This document shows positions 27,402 to 35,436 of a DNA stretch of 64,000 nt, one piece after another. The notes beneath the pieces are model-generated. The model worked only from the letters and a program-made list of their open reading frames with translations, made no database searches and was not told the DNA's origin. Within the stretch, counting starts at the first letter, position 1. The number at the start of each line of letters is the position of its first letter. The translations under genes and the position numbers were made by a program. The stretch comes from TMP-24 sp041397305 (GTDB lineage: Bacteria > Pseudomonadota > Alphaproteobacteria > Rhodobacterales > Rhodobacteraceae), in the NCBI GenBank assembly GCA_041397305.1, contig JAWKWX010000002.1, positions 372,001 to 436,000 of the forward strand, in the 5' to 3' direction.

Positions 27402-27410
27402 GATCTCTCC

Positions 27411-27442
27411 AAAATGAATGGGGGCAGCATAGCGCCGCCCCC
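27411..27442 (-). terminator. Probable ilvC terminator
   Basis: Read on the minus strand, GGGGGC (complement of 27437-27442) pairs with GCCCCC (complement of 27420-27425) across an 11-nt loop and is followed by ATTCATTTT. It lies 31 nt after the ilvC stop and just ahead of the EamA gene. Confidence 0.55.
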
Positions 27443-27472
27443 TTCCCTTATGCTTCGGTCGCGAACGAACCG

Positions 27473-28495
27473 TCAGTTCCGCGACTTGTCGACCATCTTG
27501 CCCTTGGAAATCCAGGGCATCATCGCGCGGAGCTTCTCGCCCACTTTCTCGATCTGGTGTTCGTCGTTGATGCGGCGGGTGGCCTTGAAGAAGGGCTGGC
27601 CGACGGCGTTTTCCTGCATGAAGTCGCGGACGAACTTGCCGGTCTGGATGTCGGTCAGGACCGCCTTCATCCGCGCCTTGGTCTCGTCATAGGGCAGGAT
27701 GCGCGGGCCCGAGACATATTCGCCGTATTCGGCAGTGTTAGAGATCGAATAGTTCATGTTGGCGATGCCGCCTTCGTAGATCAGGTCCACGATCAGCTTC
27801 ACCTCGTGCAGGCACTCGAAATAAGCCATTTCCGGCTCGTAGTAGGCCTCGACCAGCGTCTCGAACCCCATGCGGATCAGCTCGACCAGACCGCCGCACA
27901 GCACCGCCTGTTCGCCGAAGAGGTCGGTTTCGCATTCCTGGCGGAAGTTGGTCTCGATGATGCCCGAACGCCCGCCACCGATGGCGGAGCAGTAGGAGAG
28001 GCCGATTTCCATCGCGCGGCCGGTCGCGTCTTGGTGGACGGCGACGAGGCAGGGCACGCCGCCGCCCTTGACATATTCGCCGCGCACCGTGTGGCCCGGG
28101 CCTTTCGGGGCCATCATGATGACATCGACGCCCTTCTTCGGCTCGATCAGGCCGAAATGGACGTTGAGCCCGTGGGCGAAGGCGATGGCCGCGCCTTCCT
28201 TGAGGTTGTCATGGACGTATTTCTTGTAGGTCGCGGCCTGCAATTCGTCCGGCATGGTGAACATGATCAGGTCGCACCAGGCCGCCGCTTCGGCGATGCC
28301 CATGACCTTCAGGCCTTCCTTTTCGCATTTGGCGGCCGAGGGCGAGCCTTCACGCAGCGCGATGACGACGTTCTTGGCGCCCGAGTCACGCAGGTTCAGC
28401 GCGTGGGCATGGCCCTGGCTGCCATAACCGAGGATGGCGACCTTCTTGTCCTTGATCAGGTTGATGTCGCAGTCGCGATCGTAATAGACGCGCAT
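27473..28495 (-). CDS. ilvC: Ketol-acid reductoisomerase (NADP+)
   Basis: 340 residues, the standard class I KARI length. The start at 28495 (MRVYYDRDCDINLIKDKKVAILGYGSQGHAHALNL) has AAAGGAGAA 6 nt upstream; the open frame extends further but that part is not homologous. GYGSQGHAHALNLRDSG is the NADPH loop. The Mg2+/active-site motifs are FRQECETDLFGEQAVLCGG, EMAYFECLHEVKLIVDLIYEGG and ISNTAEYG. It makes dihydroxy-isovalerate and dihydroxy-methylvalerate in Val/Ile/Leu synthesis. It is divergent from a pair of Lrp/AsnC genes with nested inverted repeats between. Confidence 0.98.
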   Translation of the reverse strand: MRVYYDRDCDINLIKDKKVAILGYGSQGHAHALNLRDSGAKNVVIALREGSPSAAKCEKEGLKVMGIAEAAAWCDLIMFTMPDELQAATYKKYVHDNLKEGAAIAFAHGLNVHFGLIEPKKGVDVIMMAPKGPGHTVRGEYVKGGGVPCLVAVHQDATGRAMEIGLSYCSAIGGGRSGIIETNFRQECETDLFGEQAVLCGGLVELIRMGFETLVEAYYEPEMAYFECLHEVKLIVDLIYEGGIANMNYSISNTAEYGEYVSGPRILPYDETKARMKAVLTDIQTGKFVRDFMQENAVGQPFFKATRRINDEHQIEKVGEKLRAMMPWISKGKMVDKSRN

Positions 28496-28536
28496 GGCGT
28501 TCTCCTTTGCTTGATGGGGCGAGCATAGGGTGCACC

Positions 28537-28604
28537 GTGGAAATTCCCGTGCAAAATTTGACGAATTTTGCAAGATATAGGATAAGTCATTCGCAAATTT
28601 CCAC
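28537..28604. promoter_or_regulatory. Nested inverted repeats between ilvC and the lrp-like genes
   Basis: Outer arms GTGGAAATT (28537-28545) and AATTTCCAC (28596-28604) are perfect 9-mers. Inside them GCAAAATT (28551-28558) and AATTTTGC (28564-28571) are perfect 8-mers separated by TGACG. A further half-site GCAAATTTCC (28594-28602) overlaps the outer arm. The multiple AT-core half-sites in an otherwise GC-rich sequence suggest an Lrp-type operator controlling both divergent units. Confidence 0.6.
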
Positions 28605-28619
28605 ATGTGTGAAAGCTTC

Positions 28620-29078
28620 ATGCAAATCGACGATACCGACCGCCGCATCCTGCGCCAGCTTCTGGCCGAGCCGGGCCTTGCCACCGCCGAACTGGCGGAA
28701 CGGGCGGGCGTGACGGCGGCGACCTGCTGGCGGCGGTTGGAGAAGCTGGCCGAGACCGGGGTCCTGAAGGGTCAGCATGCGGTGATCGACTGGCGGCGCC
28801 TCGGCTGGGCGGTCGAGGTTTCATTGCGCTTCACGCTCGACAAGACGAACCCCCGCGCCTTCGACGAATTCGTCGATGCCGCCCGCGCCGTGCCCGAAGT
28901 GATCGAGATCCAGACCTTCCTGGGCCGGGTCGACATCCGCCTGAACGTCATCGCCCGCGACATGGGCCATTATCAGGAGGTGTATCGCGACCGTATCCTG
29001 ACGCTGCCGCATATCGCCGATATCGAAAGCCTGATGCTGGTTTCGACCATCAAGGACAGCGGGAGCCTGCCACTGTGA
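28620..29078 (+). CDS. Lrp/AsnC-family transcriptional regulator
   Basis: 152 residues from ATG 28620 (MQIDDTDRRILRQLLAEPGLATAELAERAGVT); an ATG five codons upstream (28605) is possible. The N-terminal winged HTH covers residues 1-60, with recognition helix AATCWRRLEKL. The C-terminal RAM/Lrp effector domain contains VPEVIEIQTFLGRVDIRLNVIARDMGHYQEVYRDRILTLPHIADIESLMLVSTIK. It is divergent from ilvC and overlaps the next Lrp gene by 4 nt (GTGA), so the two may form hetero-oligomers. Probable ligands are amino acids. Confidence 0.88.
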   Translation: MQIDDTDRRILRQLLAEPGLATAELAERAGVTAATCWRRLEKLAETGVLKGQHAVIDWRRLGWAVEVSLRFTLDKTNPRAFDEFVDAARAVPEVIEIQTFLGRVDIRLNVIARDMGHYQEVYRDRILTLPHIADIESLMLVSTIKDSGSLPL

Positions 29079-29533
29079 TCGAGCTTGACGATACCGACCG
29101 CGCAATCCTCAGGGCGCTGACACGTGACGCCACGCAAAGCGCGGGGGCGGTGGGGCGGGCTTTGGGTCTCAGCCAACCCGCCGCCTGGCGGCGCATAAGG
29201 CGGCTGGAGGCGGCGGGCGTGATCGCCGGGCGGCGGATCGACCTGGACAGCGCAGCGCTGGGGTTCGGCGTCACCGTCTTTCTCGGCGTGAAACTCGCCA
29301 CCAAGGGACGGGTCAGCCTTGAGGATTTCGAACGCGCCGCGACCGCGATCCCCGAGGTGCAGACGGTGCAGCATGTCCTCGGCCTTTACGATTACCGCCT
29401 GCGCGTCACCGCCCGCGACCTCGCGGATTTCGAGCGCGTCCTGAGGCGGCGGATCATGACGCTGCCAGGTGTTGGCAATGTCGAAGCGAATGTGCTTCTG
29501 TCGGAAGAACGCCGCCCCGGTCCGCTCGGCTAG
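29075..29533 (+). CDS. Lrp/AsnC-family transcriptional regulator (second of a tandem pair)
   Basis: 152 residues from GTG 29075, overlapping the preceding lrp-like stop. HTH: LDDTDRAILRALTRDATQSAGAVGRALGLSQPAAWRRIRRLEAAGVIAGRRI. RAM domain: AIPEVQTVQHVLGLYDYRLRVTARDLADFERVLRRRIMTLPGVGNVEANVLLSEE. It has the same length as its neighbour but only moderate similarity, so the pair is an old duplication or two distinct paralogues. The 115 nt to the class V aminotransferase hold that gene's ribosome site. Confidence 0.88.
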   Translation: MIELDDTDRAILRALTRDATQSAGAVGRALGLSQPAAWRRIRRLEAAGVIAGRRIDLDSAALGFGVTVFLGVKLATKGRVSLEDFERAATAIPEVQTVQHVLGLYDYRLRVTARDLADFERVLRRRIMTLPGVGNVEANVLLSEERRPGPLG

Positions 29534-29648
29534 TCACAACGAGGGCGGGGCCCGATCGTTGGCGCAATTTTGTTGCGCAATGTCGCTGGTGTCTTTGTAT
29601 TGCTTGCGCAGACCCGCTAGGCCAAGGCGCGTCACAATGGAGGAACTC

Positions 29649-30776
29649 ATGCCCGCACTCTTGCCGACCATCGACCCCGACGGGCTTGAGGAATTCTCGG
29701 TGGTGTTCACCGACCGCTCGCTCAATCACATGAGCCAGCAGTTCCAGGGCGTGATGCGCGATATCTCCGCGATGCTGCGCGAGGTCTACACTGCCCAGGC
29801 GGTGGCGCTGGTCCCCGGCGGCGGCACCTGCGCGATGGAAGCCGTGGCGCGGCAGTTCGCAACCGGGAAGAAGGCGCTGGTGATCCGCAACGGCTGGTTT
29901 TCCTACCGCTGGAGCCAGATTTTCGAGACGGGCGGCTTTGCGGCAGAGGTCGCGGTCGCGCTGGCGCGGCAAGCGGGTAATGCGGCACAGTCGCCCTTTG
30001 CCCCCGCGCCGATCGACGAGGTGACCGATACGATCCGCAAGGTGCGGCCCGATGTCGTCTTCGCGCCCCATGTCGAGACGGCGGCGGGCCTGATCCTGCC
30101 CGACGATTATCTGAAGGCGGTCGCGGCAGTCGCGCACGAGGTCGGGGCGCTCTTCGTGCTGGACTGCATCGCCTCGGGCTGCATCTGGGTCGACATGAAG
30201 GCCGTGGGCGTCGATGTGCTGATCTCGGCCCCGCAGAAGGGCTGGTCGGCCTCGCCCTCGGCAGGGTTGGTGATGTTTTCGGAGGCCGCGCTGAAGCGGC
30301 TGGAGGAAACCGCGTCCACTTCCTTCGCGCTCGATCTCAGGAAATGGCGGGCGATCATGGCGGCCTACGAAGGCGGCGGGCATGCCTATCACCTGACCAT
30401 GCCGACCGACGCGCTGAAGGCCTTCCGCGACACGATGCGCGAGACACGCGAGTACGGGTTCGAACGGCTGCGCGAGGCACAATGGCGGCTGGGCAACACG
30501 GTGCGCGCAGAGCTTTCGCGGCGCGGCATCCGCTCGGTGGCGGCCGAAGGGTTCCAGGCGCCGGGGGTCGTGGTCAGCTATACCGACGATCCCGACATCC
30601 AGACCGGCAAGAAATTCCTCGCCCAGGGGGTCCAGATCGCAGCGGGTGTACCGCTGCAGGTCGGCGAGGGGGCGGCGTTCCGCACCTTCCGCCTCGGCCT
30701 CTTCGGGCTCGACAAGCTCTACGACGTCGACGGCACCGTCGCACGCGTGTCCCGCGCCCTCGACGCGGTGCTGTAA
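29649..30776 (+). CDS. Class V PLP aminotransferase (alanine/serine-glyoxylate aminotransferase-like)
   Basis: 375 residues from ATG 29649, preceded by GGAGGA; an ORF-extending upstream start is unlikely. Class V features: LVPGGGTCAMEAVARQFATG near residue 57-76, FVLDCIASGCIWVDM (the Asp that contacts the PLP ring) and SAPQKGWSASPSAGLVMFS with the Schiff-base Lys near residue 198. Enzymes of this type move amino groups between alanine, serine or aspartate and glyoxylate/pyruvate. Position after the tandem lrp genes suggests amino-acid-responsive control. Convergent with metR. Confidence 0.82.
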   Translation: MPALLPTIDPDGLEEFSVVFTDRSLNHMSQQFQGVMRDISAMLREVYTAQAVALVPGGGTCAMEAVARQFATGKKALVIRNGWFSYRWSQIFETGGFAAEVAVALARQAGNAAQSPFAPAPIDEVTDTIRKVRPDVVFAPHVETAAGLILPDDYLKAVAAVAHEVGALFVLDCIASGCIWVDMKAVGVDVLISAPQKGWSASPSAGLVMFSEAALKRLEETASTSFALDLRKWRAIMAAYEGGGHAYHLTMPTDALKAFRDTMRETREYGFERLREAQWRLGNTVRAELSRRGIRSVAAEGFQAPGVVVSYTDDPDIQTGKKFLAQGVQIAAGVPLQVGEGAAFRTFRLGLFGLDKLYDVDGTVARVSRALDAVL

Positions 30777-30843
30777 GGCAGACGCCCGGCATCCCGGTGC
30801 GGCAAGCCAGAGGAGTCAGCGCGGCGGAGCCATCCCGCCATCC

Positions 30844-31749
30844 CTACCCCCTTTGCAGCTTCACCGGCTCCGACCGCGCGAGGCGCAGGAAATGGGCCAT
30901 ATAGGGCTGGGTCGCATCCGCGCCCCGGGTCGCGGCATACATGCGCTTGGTGATGCCATGCTCGGTGATCGGCCGCGTCACATAATCGGGCTGGTACTTC
31001 ACCTCGCGCAGCACCCAGTCCGGCAGGACCGACACGCCGCGGTCGGAGGCCACAAGCATCAGGATCACCGCCGTCAGTTCCACCTGCCGGTGCGCCCGCG
31101 GCTCGACCCGCGCGGGCGTGAGAAGCGTGGTGAAGACATCGAGGCGCGACCGGTCGACCGGGTAGGTGATCAGCACCTGGTCGCGAAAATCCTCGGCCTC
31201 GACATAGGTCTTCGCCGCGATCGGGTTCTGGGCGGCGGCGACGAGCGTCGGGTGATAGTCGAACAACGGGTGGAAGATCACATCGTCGAGCTTTTCGGGA
31301 TCGGAGGTAATCACCAGATCCACCTCCTCGCGCCGAAGGGCCGGCATCGCGTCGAACGCAAGGCCCGGGCGGATATCGACATCGACCTCCGGCCAGGCAT
31401 GGCGGAACCGTTCCAGCACCGGGAACAGCCAGTCATAGCAGGCATGGCATTCGAGCGTTATGTGCAGCCGCCCGGTCCGCCCCATCCTGAGCGCCCGGAA
31501 CTCCTCGGCCAGCGCCTCGACTTCCGGCAATATCCGCTCGGCCGCGCGCAGAAGCCGCTGGCCGGCCGGTGACAGTTTCAGCGGCTTGGAACGCCGCACG
31601 AACAGCTCTACCCCCGCCTGATCCTCCAGCCCCTTCATCTGATGGCTGAGCGCCGACTGGGTGATGTTCAAGACCTCGGCCGCGCGCGCCATCCCGCCCG
31701 CCTCATGGATTGCCTTGATCGTGCGCAGGTGACGGAAGTCGAGATGCAT
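30844..31749 (-). CDS. metR: LysR-family regulator of methionine/one-carbon genes
   Basis: 301 residues from ATG 31749 (MHLDFRHLRTIKAIHEAGGMARAAEVLNITQSALSHQMKGLE), a LysR HTH with the MetR-like first helix 'L.HL.T..AI...G....AA..L..TQSALSHQ'. The effector domain contains HITLECHACYDWLFPVLERFR, a segment well known from MetR, which uses homocysteine as co-inducer. It is divergent from metF with 99 nt between, containing two dyads. Identity is strongly supported by motif plus neighbour. Confidence 0.88.
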   Translation of the reverse strand: MHLDFRHLRTIKAIHEAGGMARAAEVLNITQSALSHQMKGLEDQAGVELFVRRSKPLKLSPAGQRLLRAAERILPEVEALAEEFRALRMGRTGRLHITLECHACYDWLFPVLERFRHAWPEVDVDIRPGLAFDAMPALRREEVDLVITSDPEKLDDVIFHPLFDYHPTLVAAAQNPIAAKTYVEAEDFRDQVLITYPVDRSRLDVFTTLLTPARVEPRAHRQVELTAVILMLVASDRGVSVLPDWVLREVKYQPDYVTRPITEHGITKRMYAATRGADATQPYMAHFLRLARSEPVKLQRG

Positions 31750-31768
31750 GGCAGGTTTCCACAAGAGG

Positions 31769-31825
31769 AATTCATGTTGATCTTGAAGATTATGAATTTG
31801 TCTCACATCGCGACGCGTGAGACAA
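31769..31825. promoter_or_regulatory. Two dyads in the metR-metF intergenic region
   Basis: AATTCAT (31769-31775) and ATGAATT (31792-31798) are perfect arms enclosing ATCTTGAAGAT (31780-31790), itself palindromic. This resembles a MetR-style site (TGAA...TTCA elements). Immediately downstream TTGTCTCAC (31798-31806) and GTGAGACAA (31817-31825) form perfect 9-nt arms with a 10-nt spacer. The second dyad lies in the probable metF leader and might be an operator or an RNA hairpin. Confidence 0.6.
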
Positions 31826-31848
31826 GGATGCAAAGGAAAGGCCCGATC

Positions 31849-32718
31849 ATGACCAACGCTCCCCGCATCTCGTTCGAATTCTTCCCGCCCCAGACGCTCG
31901 ACGCGTCCTTCCGACTGTGGGAGACGGTGCAGATGCTGGCGCCGCTCTCGCCCGAATATGTCTCGGTCACCTACGGCGCGGGCGGCACCACGCGGGCGCT
32001 GACCCATGACGCGGTCAGGACCATCGGCCAGCATTATGGCCTTCGGGTCGCGGCGCATCTGACCTGCGTGGACGCGACACGCGAGGAAACGCTCGCCATC
32101 GCCGAAAGCTATGCCGCCGCCGGTGTGACCGACATCGTGGCACTTCGCGGCGACGCGCCAAAGGGCGCGGAGCGGTTCACGCCCCATCCCGAGGGTTTCG
32201 CCAGCACGGTCGAACTGGTCGAGGCGCTGGCCCGCACCGGCAAGTTCAACATCGCTGTCGGCGCCTATCCCGAGCCGCACCCCGAGGCCGCGAGCCCGCA
32301 GGCCGACATCGACTGGCTGAAGCGCAAGATCGACGCGGGCGCGAGCCGCGCCATCACCCAGTTCTTCTTCGAGGCCGAGACCTTCCTGCGCTTCCGCGAT
32401 GCCTGCGCAGCCGCCGGCATCACGGCGCCGATCGTGCCCGGCATCCTGCCGATCGTCTCCTGGGAGGGTGCAAAACGCTTCGCCGCCCGCTGCGGCGCCC
32501 ATGTGCCGCCGACGCTGGAAGAAGGCTTTGCCCATGCGATCCGCGACGGGCGCGAGGAACTTCTGGCGCTGACCCAATGCACCGTCCTTTGCGACCGGCT
32601 GGTGACGGAAGGGGTGGAAGAGCTGCATTTCTACACGCTCAACCGCCCGCACATGACCCGCGATGTCTGCCACGCCTTGGGCATCACACCGCAGGTCACG
32701 CTGGAAAAGGTCGCCTGA
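31849..32718 (+). CDS. metF: Methylenetetrahydrofolate reductase
   Basis: 289 residues from ATG 31849 (MTNAPRISFEFFPPQTLDASFRLW). MetF hallmarks: FEFFPP with the catalytic Glu, PEYVSVTYGAGGTTR, TCVDATREETLAIAESYAAAGVTDIVALRGDAP (FAD site), GAYPEPHPEA and ITQFFFEAETFLRF, ending LHFYTLNRPHM. It makes 5-methyl-THF for methionine synthesis. Likely activated by the divergent MetR. Ends in a strong intrinsic terminator. Confidence 0.96.
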   Translation: MTNAPRISFEFFPPQTLDASFRLWETVQMLAPLSPEYVSVTYGAGGTTRALTHDAVRTIGQHYGLRVAAHLTCVDATREETLAIAESYAAAGVTDIVALRGDAPKGAERFTPHPEGFASTVELVEALARTGKFNIAVGAYPEPHPEAASPQADIDWLKRKIDAGASRAITQFFFEAETFLRFRDACAAAGITAPIVPGILPIVSWEGAKRFAARCGAHVPPTLEEGFAHAIRDGREELLALTQCTVLCDRLVTEGVEELHFYTLNRPHMTRDVCHALGITPQVTLEKVA

Positions 32719-32748
32719 AGAAATCTCCCTGCCCGCTTGTCGGGTCAA

Positions 32749-32773
32749 CGCGCCCCCCGGGGCGCGTTTTTTT
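32749..32773 (+). terminator. Intrinsic terminator of metF
   Basis: CGCGCCCC (32749-32756), loop CC, GGGGCGCG (32759-32766), followed by seven T (32767-32773). It begins 31 nt after the metF stop. Confidence 0.93.
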
Positions 32774-32819
32774 ATGACGCGGGCTCATCGTCGCACTTCG
32801 AAGGTTTCCGCCCGGCCTC

Positions 32820-33923
32820 TCAGCCCTCGCCCGCCAATTGCGGCGCCCGTTTCAGCCAGAATCGCGCACGGCGGCTGTCGCGCGCGCTGGGGTGGATGCT
32901 TTCGGACGGATCGCCGCCGACCTGGCGCCGCGCGCGCAGAAGGAATGCCTTGCCCCAGCCGCGCGTCGTGCCGACCGAGGGGGCAGACGCATCGCATTTC
33001 AAGTGCGCCCGCCAGCCGTCCGGCAGCGGAAGGCCGCAGCCCTCGATCCGCTCCAGCATCCAGTAAAGCGGGATGTTCGACAGGGGCCGCGCCGCCTCGA
33101 ACCCCGACAGGTGCCCGCCAACATCGCCATGGGTGCCGCGGAACCAGACCTGCTGCACCCGCCCCTGCCAGTCGCCGCCGTGGGTTTCCCACAGGATCGG
33201 ATCGAAGGCCGCCCGCGTCTCGTCGAGCGCCAGCGCCTGATAGCCGTGCCGCACCACCGCCGACAGGGCATGATTGTGGAACTCGTGCTGCGGCTCGGTC
33301 CACATCCACAGGAACGGCAGCCGCACGCCCAGCGCCTTGACCGTGTCGAAGACGCCGATCATCTCGACCTCGACCGACGGATGGCAATGGATGCGGGAAA
33401 AGTCCGCCTCCGCCGCGCTCCGATCCCTTGTCCGATAATGGCGGTAGGCCAGTTGCACATTGCGCTCGGTCGCGCTGTCGGCGCGCAGAAGTCCGACCTG
33501 GTCCAGCATCCCCGCGAGCGAGCGCACCGCATAGGCACCGCGCGAATAGCCGATCAGGAAAATCCGGTCGCCCGGCCGGTAGCGGTTGGCCAGCCAGCCA
33601 TAGGCGCGGCGGATCTGGCGGTTGATGCCGCGCCCCATGGCCACGCCGGGCGTATCGGACCACATGTGCCATTGCACGCCAGCCTCATAGTAAAGCGACA
33701 GCCGCGCCGGGGCGGGGGCGGCGCGCAGAAGGCGGTAGATGCGGCCGACATTCGTCTCCCGCCCCGGGGTCAGGTCGCCGAGCGTGCCGTCGAGCAGGAT
33801 CACATGATCGGTCCTGTGCCGCTCGGGCGGGGCGCTCGCAGGCGCGGGCCGGGGGTTCTGCACCTCGACCCTTCGGCCGATGCGCAGCATCTTCATGAGA
33901 CGGTCTGTCAGCCACTCCCGCAC
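32820..33923 (-). CDS. DUF2235 alpha/beta-hydrolase-like protein
   Basis: 367 residues. HVILLDGTLGD near residue 40 is the DUF2235 start motif (variant of 'vflDGTwn'). ETNVGRIYRLL follows, and FLIGYSRGAYAVRSLAGMLDQVGLL (about 141-165) has the GxSxG nucleophile elbow with Ser. VEMIGVFDTVKALGVRLPF supplies the conserved Asp, and VQQVWFRGTHGDVGGHLSG the His region with H-x-D-V-G-G. The family includes type VI phospholipase effectors (Tle1-like), but no secretion genes are nearby and there is no signal peptide. A cytosolic lipase or esterase of unknown substrate is the safest reading. Confidence 0.82.
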   Translation of the reverse strand: MREWLTDRLMKMLRIGRRVEVQNPRPAPASAPPERHRTDHVILLDGTLGDLTPGRETNVGRIYRLLRAAPAPARLSLYYEAGVQWHMWSDTPGVAMGRGINRQIRRAYGWLANRYRPGDRIFLIGYSRGAYAVRSLAGMLDQVGLLRADSATERNVQLAYRHYRTRDRSAAEADFSRIHCHPSVEVEMIGVFDTVKALGVRLPFLWMWTEPQHEFHNHALSAVVRHGYQALALDETRAAFDPILWETHGGDWQGRVQQVWFRGTHGDVGGHLSGFEAARPLSNIPLYWMLERIEGCGLPLPDGWRAHLKCDASAPSVGTTRGWGKAFLLRARRQVGGDPSESIHPSARDSRRARFWLKRAPQLAGEG

Positions 33924-34000
33924 GGTGCCGGTCCCTCTGCCTTCCGGTAGACCATAATGCCTTGGGGAATTTTACAGAAGGTTGCGGCATCGCAAAGGCA

Positions 34001-34024
34001 GGGGGCGATCAACAATCGGCCCCC
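34001..34024 (-). terminator. Probable terminator of the ODC-like gene
   Basis: GGGGGCGAT (34001-34009) can pair with ATCGGCCCCC (34015-34024) with one bulged G and a 5-nt loop. On the minus strand it is followed by TGCCTTTGCG. It lies 45 nt past the ODC-like stop; the rest of the 145-nt gap to the DUF2235 gene shows nothing else. Confidence 0.45.
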
Positions 34025-34045
34025 GCCGTCACATTCGCGCGAAAA

Positions 34046-34086
34046 GCGGCGGGCTCAGGGCGGCGGGCTCAGGGCGCCGGGCTGAG
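34046..34086. repeat. 14-nt tandem repeat covering the end of the ODC-like gene
   Basis: GCGGCGGGCTCAGG occurs at 34046-34059 and 34060-34073, followed by a diverged partial copy GCGCCGGGCTGAG at 34074-34086. The ODC-like stop (TGA, complement of 34069-34071) lies in the second copy. The unit is not a multiple of three, so copy-number change would shift the C-terminus. Confidence 0.7.
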
Positions 34087-35214
34087 AACGGTAACCAGCG
34101 AGACCGCACCAAACCCGTTGAAAAGCGTGTTGGTCGCGATCGAATAGGCGCCCATCCCCTCGATCAGCAGATAGTCGCCCTCGGCGATATCGCCCGGCAG
34201 CATCACCTCGCCCGGCAACTGGTCGACGGAATCGCAGGTGGGGCCAAAGACGATCCGGCCTTCCCGCGCGCCTTGCCGCTTTTTCCCCTCTGACGTCACG
34301 ACCGATACCCGGTCGATCATGCCGGTCAGCGGCAGTTCGTCCATGCAGCCATAAACGCCGTCGTTCAGGAACACATGCGCCCCGTCGCGCACGCCCTTCA
34401 CCCGCGCGGCACTGGTGATGCTTTCGGCCACCATGCCGCGCCCCGGCTCGCACACCAGCGCCGGGCGGTCGTCGCCGAAGACCTCGCCCGTCACCCGGTC
34501 GATCGTCTCGAAGATCGCCTCGAGGTCCGGCAGCTCGCCCGACACGCGGTAGGAGGGGAAACCGCCGCCGGTGTTCAGCCGCCGCGCCTTCACGCCCGCA
34601 AGCTGGCAGATCTCCGCCGCCGCCCGCAGGTAGGCATCCCAGGTCATCGGCCGGATGCATTGCGTGCCCGGATGGAAGGTGAGCGAGGGGATGAAGCCCG
34701 CCGCCGCGACCCGCTTCAGAAGCTCCGCCGCCACCTCGACCGTCGCGCCGAACTTGGCGCCGAAATTGTAGGCCGCGCCCTTCACCGGCAGCTTGAAGCG
34801 CACGGTGATCTCGGTGCCATCGGCCGGCACGATCGCGATCAGCTTGTCCAGCTCGCTCGCGCTGTCGACCGAATAGGACACCACGCCCTGCTCCACCGCG
34901 AAAGCGATCTCGTGACGCGCGCGGACAGGATTGTTGTAGTGCATCGCCGCCCCCGGCGCCAAACGCCGGATCAGCGCGATTTCGGCGGGCGAGGCCACAT
35001 CAAAGCCCTTCACCCCCGCGGCGACCAGATTCTGGATCACCATCTCGTCGGGGTTCGATTTCACCGCATAGGTGACCATTCCCGGAAAGCCGTCGATGAA
35101 ACGGCGCGCTGTCGCCTGCAGCACCGCGGGCGCGAAGAACATCACAGGATTGTCCGGCTGTTGCGAACGCAGGAATTCGGACGGATTCGTCCATATCGTT
35201 TTCGAGAGCCCCAT
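34069..35214 (-). CDS. Ornithine/diaminopimelate-type PLP decarboxylase (fold III), probable ornithine decarboxylase
   Basis: 381 residues from ATG 35214 (MGLSKTIWTNPSEF), with AGAGGA 7 nt upstream; a TTG seven codons earlier (35235) is less likely. The PLP lysine is in VTYAVKSNPDEMVI (about residue 48). SLTFHPGTQC, LNTGGGFPSY, VCEPGRGMVAES (phosphate-binding) and GRIVFGPTCDSVDQLPG (catalytic Cys) are the eukaryotic-like ODC/lysine-ODC signature. It should form putrescine (or cadaverine), complementing the degradation genes at the left end of the window. A divergent Lrp-type gene probably regulates it. Confidence 0.87.
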   Translation of the reverse strand: MGLSKTIWTNPSEFLRSQQPDNPVMFFAPAVLQATARRFIDGFPGMVTYAVKSNPDEMVIQNLVAAGVKGFDVASPAEIALIRRLAPGAAMHYNNPVRARHEIAFAVEQGVVSYSVDSASELDKLIAIVPADGTEITVRFKLPVKGAAYNFGAKFGATVEVAAELLKRVAAAGFIPSLTFHPGTQCIRPMTWDAYLRAAAEICQLAGVKARRLNTGGGFPSYRVSGELPDLEAIFETIDRVTGEVFGDDRPALVCEPGRGMVAESITSAARVKGVRDGAHVFLNDGVYGCMDELPLTGMIDRVSVVTSEGKKRQGAREGRIVFGPTCDSVDQLPGEVMLPGDIAEGDYLLIEGMGAYSIATNTLFNGFGAVSLVTVLSPAP

Positions 35215-35300
35215 CGGCGCATCCTCTGCCAACAAGGCGCAGCCACCTTTTTCCCCGGCTTTACGGGTCAGAAGACGCTTACGCGGTCCACCAACCAGGC

Positions 35301-35329
35301 CAGGTGCGAATGAGTCGCCCTTTCACCTG
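35301..35329. promoter_or_regulatory. Inverted repeat between the ODC-like and lrp-like genes
   Basis: CAGGTG (35301-35306) and CACCTG (35324-35329) are perfect arms with a 17-nt spacer that contains GCGA/TCGC (35306-35318). The 222-nt divergent intergenic region also has an AT-rich stretch around 35350-35405. This is a candidate operator for the adjacent Lrp-type regulator. Confidence 0.45.
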
Positions 35330-35436
35330 AACGAATGGTCGCGATATGGGGCACATTTTCACCGATCAAAAGAGTAGATTTGTCTGTGAAACTCGTTATA
35401 ACGCCGAAAATTCCGGTTAATCCGACGGAGAACCCC

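Noticed and set aside
27473..28684. Longer ilvC start at 28684
   Set aside because: It would run across the lrp promoter and operator repeats; the start at 28495 has a perfect ribosome site and matches the standard length.
31798..31825. SAM-type riboswitch upstream of metF
   Set aside because: Only a single 9-bp stem is present; neither the SAM-II pseudoknot nor other SAM/SAH consensus features are visible.
30844..32748. Extension of the metR frame by about 330 codons across metF
   Set aside because: The LysR start at 31749 is clear; the upstream part is antisense to metF.
32820..33923. Type VI secretion effector
   Set aside because: DUF2235 is shared with Tle1 effectors, but no VgrG, PAAR, Tssx or immunity gene is nearby.
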